Origin: Planctomycetaceae bacterium
Lineage (GTDB): Bacteria; Planctomycetota; Planctomycetia; Planctomycetales; Planctomycetaceae
Direction: 5' to 3'
Length of the DNA stretch: 64,000 nucleotides
Assembly (NCBI GenBank): GCA_021732785.1
Contig: JAKFUG010000026.1
Span: forward strand, 80,451-144,450
Shown: positions 63,495 through 64,000 of the stretch, in pieces
How the letters are laid out: the number at the start of each line of letters is the position of its first letter
Position numbering within the stretch: the first letter of the stretch is position 1
Program-made: the position numbers and the translations under genes
The notes under the pieces: model-generated
What the model was told of the DNA's origin: nothing
What the model saw: only the letters and a program-made list of their open reading frames with translations
Database searches by the model: none

Positions 63495-63902
63495 ATGTCG
63501 CAAACACGCCGAGGCTTCACGCTCATCGAACTGCTGGTGGTGATTGCCATCATCGCCATTTTGATCGCACTGCTGTTGCCTGCCGTCCAGCAGGCACGGG
63601 AAGCGGCTCGGCGGACGCAGTGCAAGAACAACCTGAAACAGTTGGGGCTGGCACTGCATAACTATCACGACATCACGTCGAATACGTTCCCGCCCGGATA
63701 CATTTTCGCCACTAGCCAATCCACCCCGGCGTTGAACGGGTGGGGCTGGTTGACAATGTGCCTGCCGCAATTAGAACAGGCTCCTCTGTTCAATATTCTC
63801 AGCCAGCCCACGGTCATTCCAAACACAATTATTGGGATAGGAGTTGTAACGCTCGGTACGCGCACAGCCAACCGTAACCGTTCACGGGTCGGTGCGGAGT
63901 GA
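63495..63902 (+). pseudogene. DUF1559 (prepilin-type) gene interrupted by an insertion sequence
   Basis: The N-terminus is diagnostic: a type IV pilin-like leader [20 protein letters not shown] with the Gly-Phe processing site, then [33 protein letters not shown], the DUF1559 signature abundant in planctomycetes. Normal members run to about 300 residues, but this frame departs from the family after about residue 125 and stops at 63900. The break coincides with GTAACCG (63874), the likely inverted-repeat tip of an IS66-type element. The downstream half of the gene should lie beyond the window. Confidence 0.8.
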
Positions 63903-64000
63903 GGGAGCGTGTTGGTTGTGGAAATGGGCGGTGACGGCTTGGGTGACGAACTCGAAGACGTGGCGTTGTTGCTGGCGGCAGGTTTCGATGGTGGTCAGCA
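63874..64000 (-). mobile_element. End of an IS66-family-like insertion sequence
   Basis: The element begins at about 63874 with GTAACCGTTCACG; IS66-family ends typically start GTAA. The 3' end of a transposase gene lies just inside it, and the rest is beyond the right edge. It disrupts the DUF1559 gene. IS66 elements make 8-base target duplications, so AGCCAACC or similar should recur at the other end. Confidence 0.6.
63882..64000 (-). CDS. IS66-like transposase, C-terminal fragment at right edge
   Basis: Read on the minus strand from the edge, the last 38 residues are [20 protein letters not shown] followed by [18 protein letters not shown] and a TGA at 63882-63884. The pattern T-C-R-Q-Q-x-R-x-V-x-x-F followed by a helix and A-P-S-L matches the C-termini I know from IS66-family DDE transposases. 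Only this tail is visible, so family assignment is provisional. Confidence 0.62.
   Translation of the reverse strand, partial: LTTIETCRQQQRHVFEFVTQAVTAHFHNQHAPSLRTDP

Overview
The window looks like a chromosomal segment of a GC-rich planctomycete (Planctomycetota). The pointers are a prepilin-type DUF1559 protein, MJ0042-like zinc-ribbon proteins with one membrane span, a planctomycete-style tyrosine recombinase, a BBP2-like porin, a secreted FGE-sulfatase-domain protein, and many hairpin-forming intergenic repeats. No rRNA, tRNA or CRISPR array was seen. Family calls rest on motifs read by eye; no database search was possible.

1-7.8 kb: a membrane-protein pair cut by the left edge, an S1-domain RNA-binding protein, an FGE-like secreted protein, trpB and trpA, and a chorismate-lyase-like gene.

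8.7-24.4 kb: the main secondary-metabolism locus. It encodes an iterative type I lipid/polyketide synthase related to the Pfa / heterocyst-glycolipid / enediyne class: KS-AT-ACP, then KR, then KS-AT-DH-PPTase. A HlyD-type adaptor, a LolD/MacB-type ATPase and two FtsX-type permeases follow, resembling DevBCA exporters. The ACP and KR reading frames are separated by a -1 shift exactly at a run of nine A, followed by a possible RNA hairpin. This is a candidate programmed frameshift that would make KS-AT-ACP-KR.

24.6-46.2 kb: mostly core and planctomycete-typical genes. These are a di-haem cytochrome, an AlkD-like HEAT protein, a lactonase-type propeller, an RraA-like protein, kbl, two secreted proteins, a GH57 glucanotransferase, a zinc-ribbon membrane protein, a PemK/MazF toxin-antitoxin pair, argH, an NHL-type propeller, a tandem pair of unknown secreted paralogues, a large GTPase and PPK2. 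Three small minus-strand ORFs follow, including a 36-residue hydrophobic peptide. Several palindromic repeat families recur, and one copy lies in frame inside the GTPase gene.

46.6-49.6 kb: five attC-like sites, all in one orientation, separate short plus-strand genes. This is an integron cassette array without an integrase in view (a CALIN). One cassette holds an antitoxin-like gene whose upstream PIN-type toxin appears reduced to a 19-codon in-frame scar.

49.7-59 kb: nucleotide-sugar dehydrogenase, ClpX-type zinc-finger membrane protein, porin, FkbM methyltransferase, two divergent MFS transporters and a redoxin lipoprotein.

59.1-63.2 kb: a probable integrated element. It has a tyrosine recombinase lacking two canonical catalytic residues, a 1.2 kb AT-richer non-coding stretch, and a convergent gene with family-A DNA polymerase-like palm motifs. 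At the right edge a DUF1559 gene is broken by what looks like the end of an IS66-type insertion sequence.
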